Shown piece after piece: positions 24,048 through 37,200 of a stretch of DNA of 60,000 nucleotides. The notes beneath the pieces are model-generated. The model saw only the letters and a list, made by a program, of their open reading frames with translations, made no database searches and had not been told where the DNA came from. Location of the stretch: positions 19,147,564-19,207,563 of the forward strand of contig CAIIXF020000007.1 of assembly GCA_903813345.2 (NCBI GenBank). Reading direction: 5' to 3'. This DNA comes from Owenia fusiformis. Its lineage: Eukaryota > Annelida > Polychaeta > Sabellida > Oweniidae. A program made the translations under genes and the position numbers. Each line of letters starts with the position of its first letter. Position 1 is the stretch's first letter.

Positions 24048-24337
24048 CTTCATGTGGGAGAGTATTAGTAGAATCCACTTTCATATTAAGAATGGTTTTT
24101 GCACAGGATATTAATTAAGCTCATCTAAGTCCTTTTTGAAATTTTTGGTTAGCTCTAATAATCATTTTAGAGTAACACATGAAACACGTCAAAACATAAA
24201 AAGAATTATATTTGATCTTCGTTCAGCACCAGCCATATTTATTACTTATCATTTTTCGTTTATGATCAAAGCATTTTAAATGAGAACTCACCCTAGTGGT
24301 ATTTAACAGTTGTGTCAGGCTTTCCTTGTCCCAGTTG

Positions 24338-24371
24338 GACCTGAGACTAACATTTTATGATGGTCTCAGGT
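24338..24371. repeat. hairpin CCTGAGAC...GTCTCAGG
   Basis: An imperfect palindrome with CCTGAGACTAACAT and its near complement around a short loop. The same CTGAGACTAACAT word forms a hairpin at 13185-13217 and occurs singly near 37985, so it is a dispersed motif. Confidence 0.55.
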
Positions 24372-24959
24372 TGGACTAATTCGGGCACCATACATTCTGA
24401 TTCATCACCTCTCTTTATCCAAAGCTTGTGTGTATTCCCAGGTGTGTATTCCAATGGATACCAATAAAGGCTGTGGATCTCACAATGGGTCGCATGCATA
24501 GACCCGTGATCCTAAATAAAAACTTTTAGTGCAGACTAAATGACCTAAATGACGCTAGGATTGAACTCATGAAATCCTGGTTTAGAATTATACTGACCGA
24601 TTTTGAATGTTGCCTTCGACCTAATAAAGTCTGAATGGGTTAAGAACTTTGTATGACGTTCAAACAAAAGAAAATTGGATTTCATTATTCGATTCGAAAT
24701 AATTTTCGTATGCGCAGGGTTTACTTTAGAGTGTAGAATCCAGGTCCCTCGGTATTTCTCGAAATCGCGAGGAAGGCATTTCTGAGTCCTCCTTATCTTG
24801 CTTTCAAGGCATAGTATACATGGGTTTTTACATGTTACATGTGTTATTAATTACATGATCTATATGTTCTGAAAAAATGAGAATAACATGTGAAAAATCA
24901 CAAAATGAAGGCATTTTTATCAGAATATATGAATCGTCCCCTGTATGACCAACAATTCA

Positions 24960-25066
24960 CCTACGGGTTGCCTTACCCAAGTCGGTCTCTTTTGATTTCT
25001 AGTATGGTAATAATTCAAGATCAGGATAAGTAAAAAATACCGATTTGGGCAAGGCTACCCCAAGGT
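24960..25066. repeat. imperfect foldback GGGTTGCCTTACCC / GGGCAAGGCTACCC
   Basis: Arms of about 26 bp (around 24981-25006 and 25037-25063) are complementary with a few mismatches around a 30-bp loop. No coding content. Confidence 0.5.
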
Positions 25067-26508
25067 CACTCATTCTAAATTCTATTGAAACTAATCAAAC
25101 CGATAAGCTGATGAGTTCACAAGATGATATAATTCCACTAATATCCACTTGTGAAATATGCATGTAGGTATTGTTGTATAAGCTTTAGTTACGTATAAAT
25201 AATTTAACACAAAATAAGAAGTAGTGTTCCATGTTTATTTAATGTTCAGGATTAATCCTACTCTACGACGATAATTATATTGATTGTATCCTGGTTCTCA
25301 ACTTATGTTGATGGTTTTTATATAATTTAGAATTTTGATAGAAAGTTACATAGTTTTGAAGTTTATATCTAAATGAGAAGTTAATGTTGCTTAAAACAAA
25401 AATGTCCGAAAACACGCCTTACCATCGCGTAAGCAGGTGTCACCGTACAGCGTCAAAAAATAGCGGAGTACAGTTTTCTGTACGGTAACGCAAATTAACT
25501 GCTTTGAAGCAAAAACTATGACAAGGGTTTAAAAAAAATTAATTTGATGAACACTAATACAAAAAAACAGCATTCTCTTAGAAATGGTTTTAACTTTCTG
25601 ATTATGATAAACGTTTTACGAGCACTGTTCGGATTTTTTCTGAGTGGATCGGCCCACATAATCGACCCAAGTGAAAAAAGGTTGTTTTTTCACATTCACA
25701 TTCATTTCACATTCAGCAAACAACCATTTATTATGTATATTCAAAAAAGATCAAATTTGTACGGTGACGCACCAGCTGTACGGTGACGCTATGCTTTGAT
25801 GAACTAAATGAGACTAAGATTGTATGAAATGGAAACTCTGGAGTATGAATATCTTACATGGGGTAAAGATGGCTGTGTAGGCTATCTTTGTTAGTCATAT
25901 GAGAAAAGCCTGGTTTAGTTCAAATGATACCAAAGCATGACGTCAACTTTCAAATAATTAATTCCATGAAAACTAAAAATATCGAAATTAATACTTCCTG
26001 TCCACCATCTTAAATGCGAAGGTGACGGCTGTAACCTTCGCTTGATACTTACCAGTGATAATGTACATGTAGATCTGACGCTTCTTTACCTCTTGTTCGA
26101 ACAGTAAGCTTAGAGCACTTCATAAAATCTAAGGAATCGTCACCATACAGCTGATGCGTCACCGTATAGTTATGATATTTTTTAAATAAATACACTGAAT
26201 GATTATTTGCCGAATATTCATCTGTTCTAAAATGTGTAGATAACAAATACATATTCTCATAAAAATAATCCATACTCTCAGACGACAGGGAAAATAATAA
26301 CCAAACTAAAAGTGGAAAAAACAACATTTTTCTCTCGAGTCGATTATGTGGGCCGATCCAGTCAGAAAAATCAGAGCAGTGCTCAAAAAAGTTTTATCAC
26401 AATTAGAAAGTTAAAACCATTCCTAAGAGAATGCTGCTTTTATTACACCCGAAATCGTATTTATTTTCATCTAATTAATCTTAATTAGATCTCCAGCATA
26501 ACTCACTT

Positions 26509-27552
26509 ATTGTATTACTTGTGCTTGATACACATGCTGGAAGATTAGACTTCATGTAGTGTTTATCAGATGTATTGAGTTGATCAAAATACTCCTTTGT
26601 TTACTATATACTGGACTATATACATGTATATATATATGTTACAGTACATATTGTAGAATTAGCCCATAAGAGCTTTGAAAAATCAAGATCTTACACAATC
26701 AACGTAAAAGACGGCTTGCCCAACCTTACAGGCAAACTATTATAGACAAATTTGAAGATAAGACTGATATTGTCACATTGAATTATGATAATAAGTAAAT
26801 AATATTTTTGTAATATTTTGCACCGGTATAACCAGTCCCAGTAGAATAATAAACAGGGTTACCCTAAATTGTAGAAACATGAATATGTTCCCTTCCTGCC
26901 CAAACCTTATTTTATTTTTGATTTCTTACACTAAAGTAAACTACTCTTTTTGACATCTTATCATTTTTATTTCCACATAATATTGACGTGAGAACTCAAA
27001 TGATCAATGGGAAAACAATGCTAAACTTGCACACTGAAATAGGTATTCCAGCAGGCCGAGGAAAATATGGCTAGAAAAAGATGCTACAGGTGGACAAACT
27101 ATTCCCCTGAAAAGTATTTTAAGGGTCAGATCACTAAATTCATGATTGTGTTGAAAAGCTGTTGAAAATGATTGTGTTGAAGAATTCATATTGCTTATTA
27201 CGAGTGATTATTTAGCATGTTACTGAATATCTCATCAAGTGACCTAAACTACAGCAGCTAAATAATAAATATAATTGAAATATTATAATTCAGTATGATT
27301 CGGAGAAGGGGATTATACAGTTATAAGGGATTAGCAATTTATTTAATTTAGCTCAATTCTTGAATTTGAAGATCTATTGCCATATTGTTTAAAATGCATT
27401 ATAATCGATCGATCTGATGGTAAGAACTAGTATGTGATATGATCGATTTTACCTTTTTGTCGTCATTGCTGAGGAATACAATAATACCATTCCAATTAAT
27501 GATAACTCACTTATTGTATTACTTGTGCTTGATACACATGCTGGAAGATATG
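26509..27552 (+). repeat. 52-bp direct repeat pair inside X
   Basis: ATAACTCACTTATTGTATTA through ATGCTGGAAGAT occurs at about 26509-26556 and again about 1 kb on at about 27502-27550 in the same orientation, almost without change. The unit has short complementary ends. This suggests an internal duplication, or solo ends of a lost insert. The two overlapping open frames after it (27439-27878) have no recognisable homology. Confidence 0.7.
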
Positions 27553-28018
27553 CTTTTAAAATTAGTAAACCATTACCAAAACTATGGTTACCCTGTAGTA
27601 GTGAGAGGCACATTAAAAATGAATATCACCCCCTTCAATCTATTTTTACAGGTTTTTATGATTATTTCACATTTTTCTATATTTTGCGTAACCAGGACGG
27701 TGAATTTTCTTCATTTTTCTTCAAACATTTCGCCTTACCAATATTTATTACATCTGTCAATTTCAAGAAAATCGCACCGCTACGTTTGAAAATAATTCAA
27801 ATTGTATCGTTTTTCCCATTGAGCTCCATTATAAAAATGGAATTTTCAAACTTAATATTTCAAAATTCTACGTGGTGAAAAGTTGCATATTGAGTAGTTA
27901 GTTAATGTTATGATGTTAAAAATTCAAAACAAAAAGGAATAAAGAAAAAATGCCACAGAGAAATCTCAAGAGTCTCTTTAACTGAGTTGAAGCAAAAACT
28001 ATAATGAGGGTTTTAAAA

Positions 28019-28204
28019 TTAAAAAAAAAAATTAATCTGTTCAATAACCGCAAAAGCAAGACCTCCAGTCGACAGTAATGTGGGTCTACGATGTTCTCTG
28101 ATTCTAGTAACTAGTTCCCGCTTTGTTTCACCTACATAAGTGGCAATACAGTCTTTACAATCAATTTTGTAAATTCTTGCTTCTGCGGTTATTGAACATT
28201 CCAT
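28019..28204 (-). pseudogene. Penelope-like GIY-YIG endonuclease fragment (minus)
   Basis: Minus-strand frame with IYKIDCKDCIATYVGETKR followed by TRIREHRR. This is the N-terminal half of the GIY-YIG nuclease of Penelope-like elements: IYK and YVG as the GIY/YIG pair, with the CxxC typical of Penelope and the helix arginine. It is truncated at both sides. It lies head to head with the plus-strand fragment at 28176. Confidence 0.8.
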
Positions 28205-28650
28205 GGAATATGATCATAATATAAACTGGAACAATGTAAAAATCATTGATAATGAGAGTCATGATCTTAAACGTAGGGTTAAGGAAGCAATTCATATTAA
28301 AACAATGCAACCTAAAATGAACAGAGATAATGGGTATCAGTTGGACAATTTGTATCATAAAATATTGTAAATTAAGAATGGTATAGCAAAGTATGCAATA
28401 GTAATATTGGAGTTTAATTGTTACGATAACGATGATATATTTATCTTAAGGTTATTATTAGGTCATTCGTTTTTTCGTATCTATGTTTTTTGTTGTTATT
28501 ATTTTTTAGGTTACTAGGTCATTTGTTACATAATTAAATTTTCCATTGTCTGTTTATGACGTCACATAAATGTATACATGCTGTTATATTTTGAAAAAAG
28601 ACTAAGGGATATTAGTCGAAAGTCTCAATAAATTAAAAATATTCTCTGAA
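28176..28650 (+). pseudogene. Penelope-like element 3' end (plus)
   Basis: Plus-strand frame with SAVIEHSMEYDHNINW and LKRRVKEAIHIKT, then MNRDNGYQLD and a stop at 28368. This is the C-terminal part of the same nuclease type. It is followed by a 3' trailer ending near TCGAAAGTCTCAATAAA, reminiscent of Penelope ends. The first 20 bp match, inverted, the edge of the minus-strand fragment (28040-28060). Confidence 0.8.
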
Positions 28651-28987
28651 GTAAAGAATTTGACTTGTTTCTGATATATTAACCAGAGAGATGAACTTAC
28701 ATAGAACTACATGAAGTGTTTTCTATGCAATGATTATATACAGGCACTTATTCATTGTTACTCCAAATTGTGTGGAATAGAGCATGCAATGTTTTTCAGT
28801 TTCAAGCAGGTTTTAGTACATTCTGACCAATTGTATTTTCAGACTTATTCACTTCATGATTATGTAATACTGACCTACTTATCTGCCTAGCATATCTTTA
28901 ATTTTCGTCACCGTACAGAAAACTGTACTACTGTATTTTTGACGCTGTACGGTGACGCCTGCTTACGCGATGGTTAGGCGTGGAAAA

Positions 28988-29439
28988 GTGATTCTATACT
29001 GAAAAGATGCTATCTTAACCAGATTCAAAAGAATGTTAAGACCGCCTCTTTTCCATATAAGGAATGTTAACGAAAGTAACACTCTTAAAGTATTCATCTA
29101 AATAGAATTGAAATACTAGTATAATGATATTCTTTTTATTTAATTGTTTTTGCAGTGCTTCAGTTCAGTTTTTATTACAGTTGAAAAGGGACGTCCTGTG
29201 ATTAAAGTAAAGGTTATGAATAGAAAATAGTTTTGTGATTTCACAATCCAACCTGAAGAACATGTTTAAGAATGTTGTATTGTTGTCATGGTGAGATTCT
29301 ATGATACCGACTGACACAAACAGAAGTGACAAATTGACCATTGCAATACAAAAAGTTTCTTTGAAAATATATTCTTTTAGGTCATTTCATATCTTTTTAG
29401 TGATATTGTATAAATAGTTTCGGATTCGCCCCAAAGTTT
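28988..29439. other. intergenic spacer between X and the B duplication unit
   Basis: No gene, RNA or repeat that I can support. Confidence 0.5.
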
Positions 29440-30290
29440 TTAGGAATCCATTATGGTTTTACATCATGTCATTAGTAGTTAGTACAGATTTTGGAGGAAT
29501 GGACAGAAACTCGATGAAAACATTTTGTCAACATAGTAATTTACAACTGAGAGTGACATTTAAATGTAAAACGTAATGATTTTATTATATCACCAAAATG
29601 ATTACAAGTGTTATAAAATGTGAAAAATTGCAATTCTAATGCAACTGATATACAAGTCTGACTGATAATAGCATGTGCCTAATGTCATAATGTGCATGTG
29701 AAAATAAAAATTGAAGACGATCGTGTGTTATACAAATGTGAACTAATGATTTACTGTGGCAGATTATAATCCCGGGAATATAATTCACCATGTTCCCTTT
29801 GATAATATTGTAGTCATATATACATGTTATATGTTTTTGTTCTTGCTTATGTAATTTATATCCTGTATGGTACTGTATAACCTTTTTCATGTTTTCAAAT
29901 CACAAAAGGCAAAACTATTGATTACAAAATGATTTGATAGCACTCATACTAAATCTGACTGAAACCAGCTTTAAAGTCATCATATAGACTATTAAAATCA
30001 GGCAATATCATAGAGTCATACAGTATGCATTTCAATATGTATGATATCTGACTGAATTTATAAGCATTATAAATGTTGTGACATATTTTTAAAGTGTATT
30101 TAAATGGGGTAATGTAGAGTAGAGGTATATTACATGTAAAACACGTTTCAAAAATATATACAAATGTGACTGAAACCAGCAATTAAAATGTACAATATTG
30201 TTTAATAGATTTGATAAACCAAAGCTGAGTAAATATAAAAATTCTTAAAAATAACAGTAAAAAACCCTGTTCCATTTTGTAGTAAGTAGA
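29440..30290 (-). repeat. duplicated 3' flank of laccase copy B
   Basis: Counterpart of 2570-3420, including the conserved minus-strand AATAAA at 29581-29586 (candidate poly(A) signal, weak). The homology breaks at about 30290, close to palindromic element P1, which copy A lacks. Confidence 0.8.
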
Positions 30291-30427
30291 AGTTTGTCTA
30301 GCCTTGTACTAAATACTATAGTATTTTCAAAACTATTAAAATGCATAAAGTTAAAGCCCTGCTTATTATTGTCATACTACTTTTGTAATACAGCGTGCGT
30401 GGCTTATATTTTCTGGATATATAGGGG

Positions 30428-30894
30428 TTATGCACTGGGAGGTTTTGGATACAGGGAATATCCCGAGGGATATACAATATATCTTCCCGAGGGACCGGAG
30501 GGACCGAGGGAAGATGTATTGTATATCCCAAGGGATATTCCATGTATCCAAACCGACCGTGCATAACTGGTGTATCTCATACTTGAGTGGGTTTAGGGTA
30601 GATATAACCTTTTCAACCTTTTTCAAATGACAAGATATTTATATTTAACATTTTCGTAATATTCTTTTTGTTTTGAAATTGTAACATTTAAACTTAAAAA
30701 AATTAAATTTTAAAATTAAAAAAGTAAAACTTTTGTTATTTAAACTTTTGAAAAATTCCCGAGAGCGGGATGGATATATTATATCTGCCCGAATTTGGCC
30801 TGGAGCGGGACATATACAATATATCATGCCCGCTCCTCAGATACGATATATTCCCGGGTGATATCTACCCCAAACCCACTCAAGTATGAGATAC
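30428..30894. mobile_element. bipartite palindromic element P1
   Basis: Module 1 (30428-30565) is a 138-bp foldback centred on CCCGAGGGACC. Module 2 is bounded by 34-bp arms, 30572-30605 and 30861-30894 (one mismatch), and contains GAGCGGGA and GCCCGCTCC words around TATAT stretches (30757-30840). P2 at 45104-45663 has the same two-module plan and the same G/C-rich cores with different arm sequences. The paired open frames on both strands here are palindrome artefacts. Confidence 0.75.
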
Positions 30895-31226
30895 AATGCA
30901 ATATTTGCATATTTGCTATTTGCGATGTCGGCCATATCTGTGACTGATAAACGATATCAAAACGATTTTTTAAAAAATATCACATGGATCATGTATCACA
31001 TAATATCAGAATTACTACTGGGTGTTATTGTACATATAACACAATAATAGTGAAATAAAATGCATGCAATATTTAATTGCGTATTTCCTAGATTGCTAGA
31101 TATTTTATGAATGACCATTTGCAATTGTGTATAGTGCAATATTTGGCCCTTCATAAATGTAAAATCTTCGTGACGAAGTAAACTCATCATCTCCTCATAA
31201 TGATCTTAAGATAATTGATACAACAT

Positions 31227-34200
31227 TCATTCATGGTAATATTTGTAGGACTTGTTATTTATCCTATCATAAACAGCATGTTGTCTAGAACTCGTTTCAT
31301 CTGATGGAATCCTTTCATAACCTTGTTTCTTGACCTTCCTGGCAGATATCTGATATACATGATATATGATAGATAAGACAAGAAGTGTAGAGACAGTCCC
31401 TAATGCTACCACAAGTATTTTATTGTACTGCTTAGTATTTTCAAAATCTTCTTGAGTTGTGTCTGTTTGTCCTATAAGTACAACAGATATATGTGCATTA
31501 AAATTGTGTGCATATTTATTTAATAAATAACATATACTTCTATAGAATTGGTATACTGATTTACCCATAGCCATAAGAAATATGTGAAACTTTAATTTCA
31601 TTCCATTCATTTAACATAGGTTTTTTAGAGTTGTGCACTACAGGGAATTTTTGAAGCTATTTTACAGTGCGTATCAAAAAAAAACGCAACAGATTGTTAT
31701 CGCGGAAAAGCACAAAACCAGTGATAACAGTATTGATTTCATTCAATGCACCATAAAGCCACGTGTCTCCTCTTTACAATGATACATCATTCATTGATAT
31801 TTGGTCATGGTTGGGCGAGTAATCATTCCATTTGCAAAGTGGGCCAAAATTAGCTTGGGACCAAGTTATAAACATCGCAAAAGTCAGTGTACGGAGCCTG
31901 ATGCAATATTGGAAGAAACCATAAAACCAATGCTGACTGCATCCTTTTCATTCAATGTACCAAAAAGCCAAATTACTCCTCTTTGCAATGGAATATCATT
32001 CATTCACATGGAGTCAATACTGGCCGAATAATCATTAATTTTGCAAAGTGGTGCAAAATTCAGCTCGGACCCAAGTTTTAAACATTGCAAAAGTCAGAAT
32101 AAGGGGCATTGGGGCTATTGGAAGAAGGTGTGACAGGTGTGGCATAGACAGTAAAGTGGTCATACTCATACTCTTGCAAGAATACATCCTATACCCCTCC
32201 ATATTGCCACCACTTCCTTGCACATAAAGATGCGCTCATCTGTCCACGTCATGCATGGTTCAGCCCTGAGTCATCTGTGGGTTAAAGCAGAGAAAAGCAG
32301 CCCATGGGCAATTCTTTCTCGAGGTTTTGCAATATCGGGTGGAGGAATTGTGAGCACAGATGCTCCTGAGATAGCTCCAAAAGAAAAAGTCACAACAATT
32401 CAAGTCAGAGGAACTTCCATTGGCACTTAACCCTTGTACTGATTTTTGCAATATCTAAAACTTGGTCCACATCCGATTTTGACCCACTGTGCAAATGGAA
32501 GGTGTAATGTCGTCGAACACAGGCCTTGGGGCTAGGCAGAAAAGCTTTCGAACCCTTTACTCTCCCTTTGGTCGTTCGGGTTACAGATAACGTTTGTGCC
32601 TAGCCCTGCGGAGTGTATTCGTCGATATTACCTGTGCTCGTCGGTCTATATTTCTTAAATATAAAATACCCTTAACTATCTTATACTCTGTCCTAGGCTA
32701 AAGAAAAATTGTCCCCGGACCAAACAGAAAACAATAGTACAATCCAAAGATTGATCTCACTCATATACATTTAAATTTATTCTTATATTTATTTTGACAA
32801 ATGATATGTCAGTAAAAAAGACTATCATATCTAGTACATAATCTGACATACCTGGGGGTCTGGGATTAGCCATCAGCTCATTGAATGTATCTTCAGAGAA
32901 ACTAAAATCTCCACACCTTTGCATATCAGGTGGGGCAGCATTCATGTCTGATATGGCTCCTTCTTTAAAGATCATCCCCATTCCCTCGTCATTGTGAAAT
33001 TCAATGTGGCAGTGAGAATACCAGAAACCTGAATTCAGATAGAGTTGTTTCTTCGATTGTTGTTTTTACAAGGTGTTGTTTTATTTACATATTTTGCTCT
33101 GACTTCTGTGTTGGTTTGATGTACCAGTTTGTGTAGCTATTTGTGCGATGGGGCTTCAACTGTCAAGCATCATTCAAATCCCCAAATTATCCTGATAAAC
33201 TATGTCATCTTGATTCCCTCTCTTGATATGTTGCTGGTTGAAAAACAAAGATATGATGAGTATCAGAATGCCTTTTATAACTGCAATATATTTGTGTGAC
33301 CATTAGTCACTGGACGAGCTAAATCCTACCTGGATTGTCTGCCTTGAATCTGATCACGACATATCCCCCTGCAGGTACAAGAACAGTATCTTTAAGAGGG
33401 GCCCCTTGATTCACAATGCCAGGGATGTTTCCATTATACCAGCTTGAGTTCCTCCACCTTACATCATCATGACATAAACCCGATGGACACTCGAAGTCAC
33501 TATTCCGCTGCATGTATCTCCCAGTCATATTATTATAATGTGGCCAGCCTACTTTGAGCACTTGAAAGCTATGGCCATGGATGTGGATTGGATGAGAGTT
33601 TCCATTTAGAACTCCATCTGCAATGAAAATGTAGCATGTCATTGTGTCAGAATATTAAAACGAGATCTCGCTGGACATGATTTACTAGGAAATAATGATT
33701 GAAAATGACATTGTTAAAAATGTGAACCACCATAATTTTCTCTTGCATTAACAATTTTTGTCCCACAATTTCTTGAGAAACGACCTTATTTTGTGTGCTT
33801 TGTCCATGGAAAAGGACACGGATGAGGTTTTTTTTTTATTTATTTATTTTTTTATTTATTTATTTCATGATAATATAACAATGAAATGTACAAAGCATGT
33901 GCATTTAAATGGCTAATAGCTACCATTTCACACCAACCCTAAACTATTTTTAATGTGGAGTAAAATGTAACTTAATAACTTAATAGACTTGGAAAAAACC
34001 TTGTGTTCTGTAATTATTGAAGCTTGAAGTTCAGCATCAAGTCGATCTTTGTTATCATGTTCCAATCTTTACTTATTTTTCATACTGTGTATCTTTGTAC
34101 ATTTTTGTCTTACATATTGTTGTAAATTATGACATGATGAAAAAAGATTATGAACTCCTAAACTTCTGACTTACTGATTGCTGGTGATATTGTTGTCATA

Positions 34201-37200
34201 AGTACTAATTGTATAGTGTTTCCCAGAGGAAGCTCCACCATGTGGGTGCACTCATCAACATCAGGATTTGTTCCTAGCTTACAAATGCCATGTTTTGAAT
34301 CAAGTGATTGTGGATACACCTGAAGAATAAAAGCGTAATCTCTATATCATCCTGTCATACATATTTGAGATATTTATGTTTTTATCTGTGAGACTGTAAT
34401 GTAACGTCACGGTAATGCATATAATTCAACCCACTGTATAGCTTGCCATGTATGACTATCATATCAATGGAATTACCTGGGGTGGCATAATGAATGGTTG
34501 GTGTCTTCTGCCATTCACTGTAGGAACCCACTGGCCTAAGACATCAAAGCCAGAGAAATGATAATTCAAAAACATTTCAGTGAAATGTTCAGGATCTGAG
34601 TTGTGAGTGGGATCCATCAGAGGAGATCTTAGATCTGTGAGAGGAATACACAATGTATTTTCTTCAACAGGGTAAAACCTAAAATGATAGAATACTGATG
34701 TGGAAAGAAGCTTGAAAATTATATTATACTTATTTATGTAAAAATTGAAATAAGTAGCAAATACATTTGCCAAATATCCTTTAATATTTATTACTGGTAC
34801 ATCATATTGGTATAAACCTTTTTCTTAAATTTTCTTAATTTGGCTCTATGATTATGACATACACATGCAAACACTTGCACAGATGTGTGTGAGACTGATA
34901 TGATACTAAAATGAGTATCTGAAATATATAGATATACCCTTTGTAAAGAAAAAAGGTGCCTATAAGGTGCTTTATCAATCATATGTTTTTACATTTCTGT
35001 ATTATCATATAAGAAACATTCAGAGCAGGTAATTCCAATTTTGTAAATATGGTTAAAGTCTAGAAAGAAGTTAACAGAACAACTCATAAAAGCGTGAGTG
35101 TGACTTTTCACCATAAATTAATGCCACAAACATTAGAAATCCAATATCCAACTTAACTCAATTGCTAGTAAAGCTTAGAATACACTATTTTTAAAAGTTT
35201 TCAATCTAATAAAACTTAAATATCAGTAAAAGAATGAAAGTCTGATTAATCAAAACTATCTTTTGGTTTTTGAGGTAATATCCATCAGATTCAGAGATTC
35301 CTCCTCATTTCAAATTTAGAGGAAGCAGTCACATATATAACAATAAACATGAAATTTTATGATAATAATGATAAGCCTAACTTTTCTCAATCATCCATAA
35401 TACACTTTATAATTATGCATACGAAAATTTCATTCAAATGTGAATATGTTTTGGATTGGCTTTGGCACTACTGTACGTTTTGTAAGTGTTTTAATATTCA
35501 TAATTATTTTTAACCTGTCAGTTATGAACAGTTTGGGCAGGGTTTACAATGGTATGAGGAATGTCACATATTAATAGTAACCAAAAGCCAGAAAATCTAG
35601 AAATATGTATAGTTGAAGATCCATGATTTTACTGCTTAGAACCTTTAGTTTTGATATTTATTACTCAGATTCATGTTTTCAAAGCAAATCATTTTTCCTT
35701 GAAGATTTTTAAAGTTATTTTATAGAGGATTTGAGCAAGGGGTGATTTTCAAGAATTATTTTTAAATATTTTTGAAAGAAATCTTTAATCCGGGGCGTAT
35801 CGAAACCAAAAGCCAGAAAATCTAACTCACCGGGGCGTATCGAAACCAAAACGCCCCGCAAAACCGTTAATTTGAATTTCAAACCTACCCTTTCTTTGGA
35901 AAATCAATGATTGTGAGTCTCACAGTACACCGTTTTTCTTGTTCCATTAAAACCTTCACAGAAATACCTTTCACTCGAGATATTGCTTTTGTGTACAGAG
36001 TCACTCTTTTTAGCGGCGTTTTGGTCCCCAGATGTGAGAAGATCCACGGCTTAAATCTTTAAGATTTCCACCAGCTATTCACAATACTCACACAATATAC
36101 CTCAAAGAGTTTGGTTGTATTATACAAAAAATATTAAAAATGTTATGATTTATAAGGACCATGCACCTTTCTTCTTTTCAGGGGGTATATATTTATATAC
36201 CTGTATGGACAGTTTAAAACAAGGCATGGTTTTCCAGCTGTACACTTGTTCCTGTTTTCATGGCATATTTTGAATTTATTGGTTTTGTCTGGTTTGACAT
36301 TTTGATATCTCAGTAATGCATACACCTTCCCAGGTTCGATTCTCTGAAAACGTATTTATTTTTAGTAATTGACAACTTGTATGTTGATTAATTGGTTCTC
36401 ATTGGAACTTTTACATGGCTAGTTAGTTGTTCTGTCGTCTGTAATAAGGGTGTCTACTTGACAAACAGCTAACTAGTTAGACAAAGGTTTCGTTGAGAAG
36501 CTAAAGTGTAAATTATTGGTTGTGGTCTTGGGTTGTAGTAGCTAAAACGTGGAATATGTTTAGGAACTTTAGGGAATTATTCACTAATGTAACAGACTTA
36601 TATACTTAAAAGACCACGATCTAACATGTCTTCTCAATTTCTTATTTTCTATTGATATTGACAATATGTACCAAAAGTAGATCATTTGATTTGGTTTATT
36701 GGTATTGCAAATTTGCATTTTAATTCCTATTGTTGTGACTTTATAACACCATGCGTCGGAATGCTTGAAGGCTTGATTTGGATTGTTAATCTGCAATTTA
36801 TATTTTCGTGCATTGCATTGTACAATATGTATTGTTTTATCAAATGAGGATATGTTAGAAATTATTCTGTAAATATGTTATTTCAATGGCAATATATATT
36901 GTTTGGATTGAAAACCTATTCATTAGCCTACCTTGCCATTTTTTTCTTTCTCGAGCGTTTCGAATCGTACACAATATACTCCAGTACCAAGTGGATCAGT
37001 TGCATTGATCCAGAAATCATATCTTTCGCCCCCATATATAATGACGGACTCTACTGTCATTGTATTCACATGGTTACCGTCAGTAGCAATAACATTAAGA
37101 GGATGATGGTCAATGGACACTCTGAAGGCAAAATGCATCGCTGCATTCACTAGGCGGAATCGCATTGCAACTCCACCAGATGCTGAATTTTCCACAACAA

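Larger units (their letters stand above)
22353..25407. other. intergenic region 5' of copy A
   Basis: Presumed promoter and untranslated first exon of copy A lie here, but no TATA box or exon can be fixed. A homopurine G-run with A spacers sits at 22541-22577, about 240 bp from the ATG, with a second C/T-rich stretch at 22751-22768. No open frame in this stretch has recognisable homology. Confidence 0.5.
25413..28982. mobile_element. transposon X (CAC...GTG termini, GAAAA target duplication)
   Basis: Left end CACGCCTTACCATCGCG, right end its complement CGCGATGGTTAGGCGTG, with inverted repeats of about 80 bp. An exact 5-bp repeat GAAAA lies outside both ends (25408-25412, 28983-28987). The word CTGTACGGTGACG recurs in both orientations at the termini and at 25757-25790 and 26136-26167. 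A second inverted pair lies at 25555-25690 and 26325-26450. No transposase was recognised; it contains Penelope-like debris (28019-28650). Same family as Y by its ends. Confidence 0.85.

Noticed and set aside
27439-27878. Two overlapping 116-117 codon frames inside X
   Set aside because: Overlapping in different frames, low complexity, no motif of any transposase known to me.
28595-28640. Hammerhead ribozyme in the Penelope 3' trailer
   Set aside because: A GTCGAAAGTC-like piece is present, but I could not find the matching CTGATGA core with paired stems.
30294-30630. Four overlapping open frames on both strands
   Set aside because: Mirror-image frames produced by palindromic element P1.
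31801-32451. Tc1/mariner transposase coding region
   Set aside because: Only a terminal-like sequence at 31664 supports it. The frames are short, broken and lack a visible DDE/D signature, so only a weak remnant is reported.
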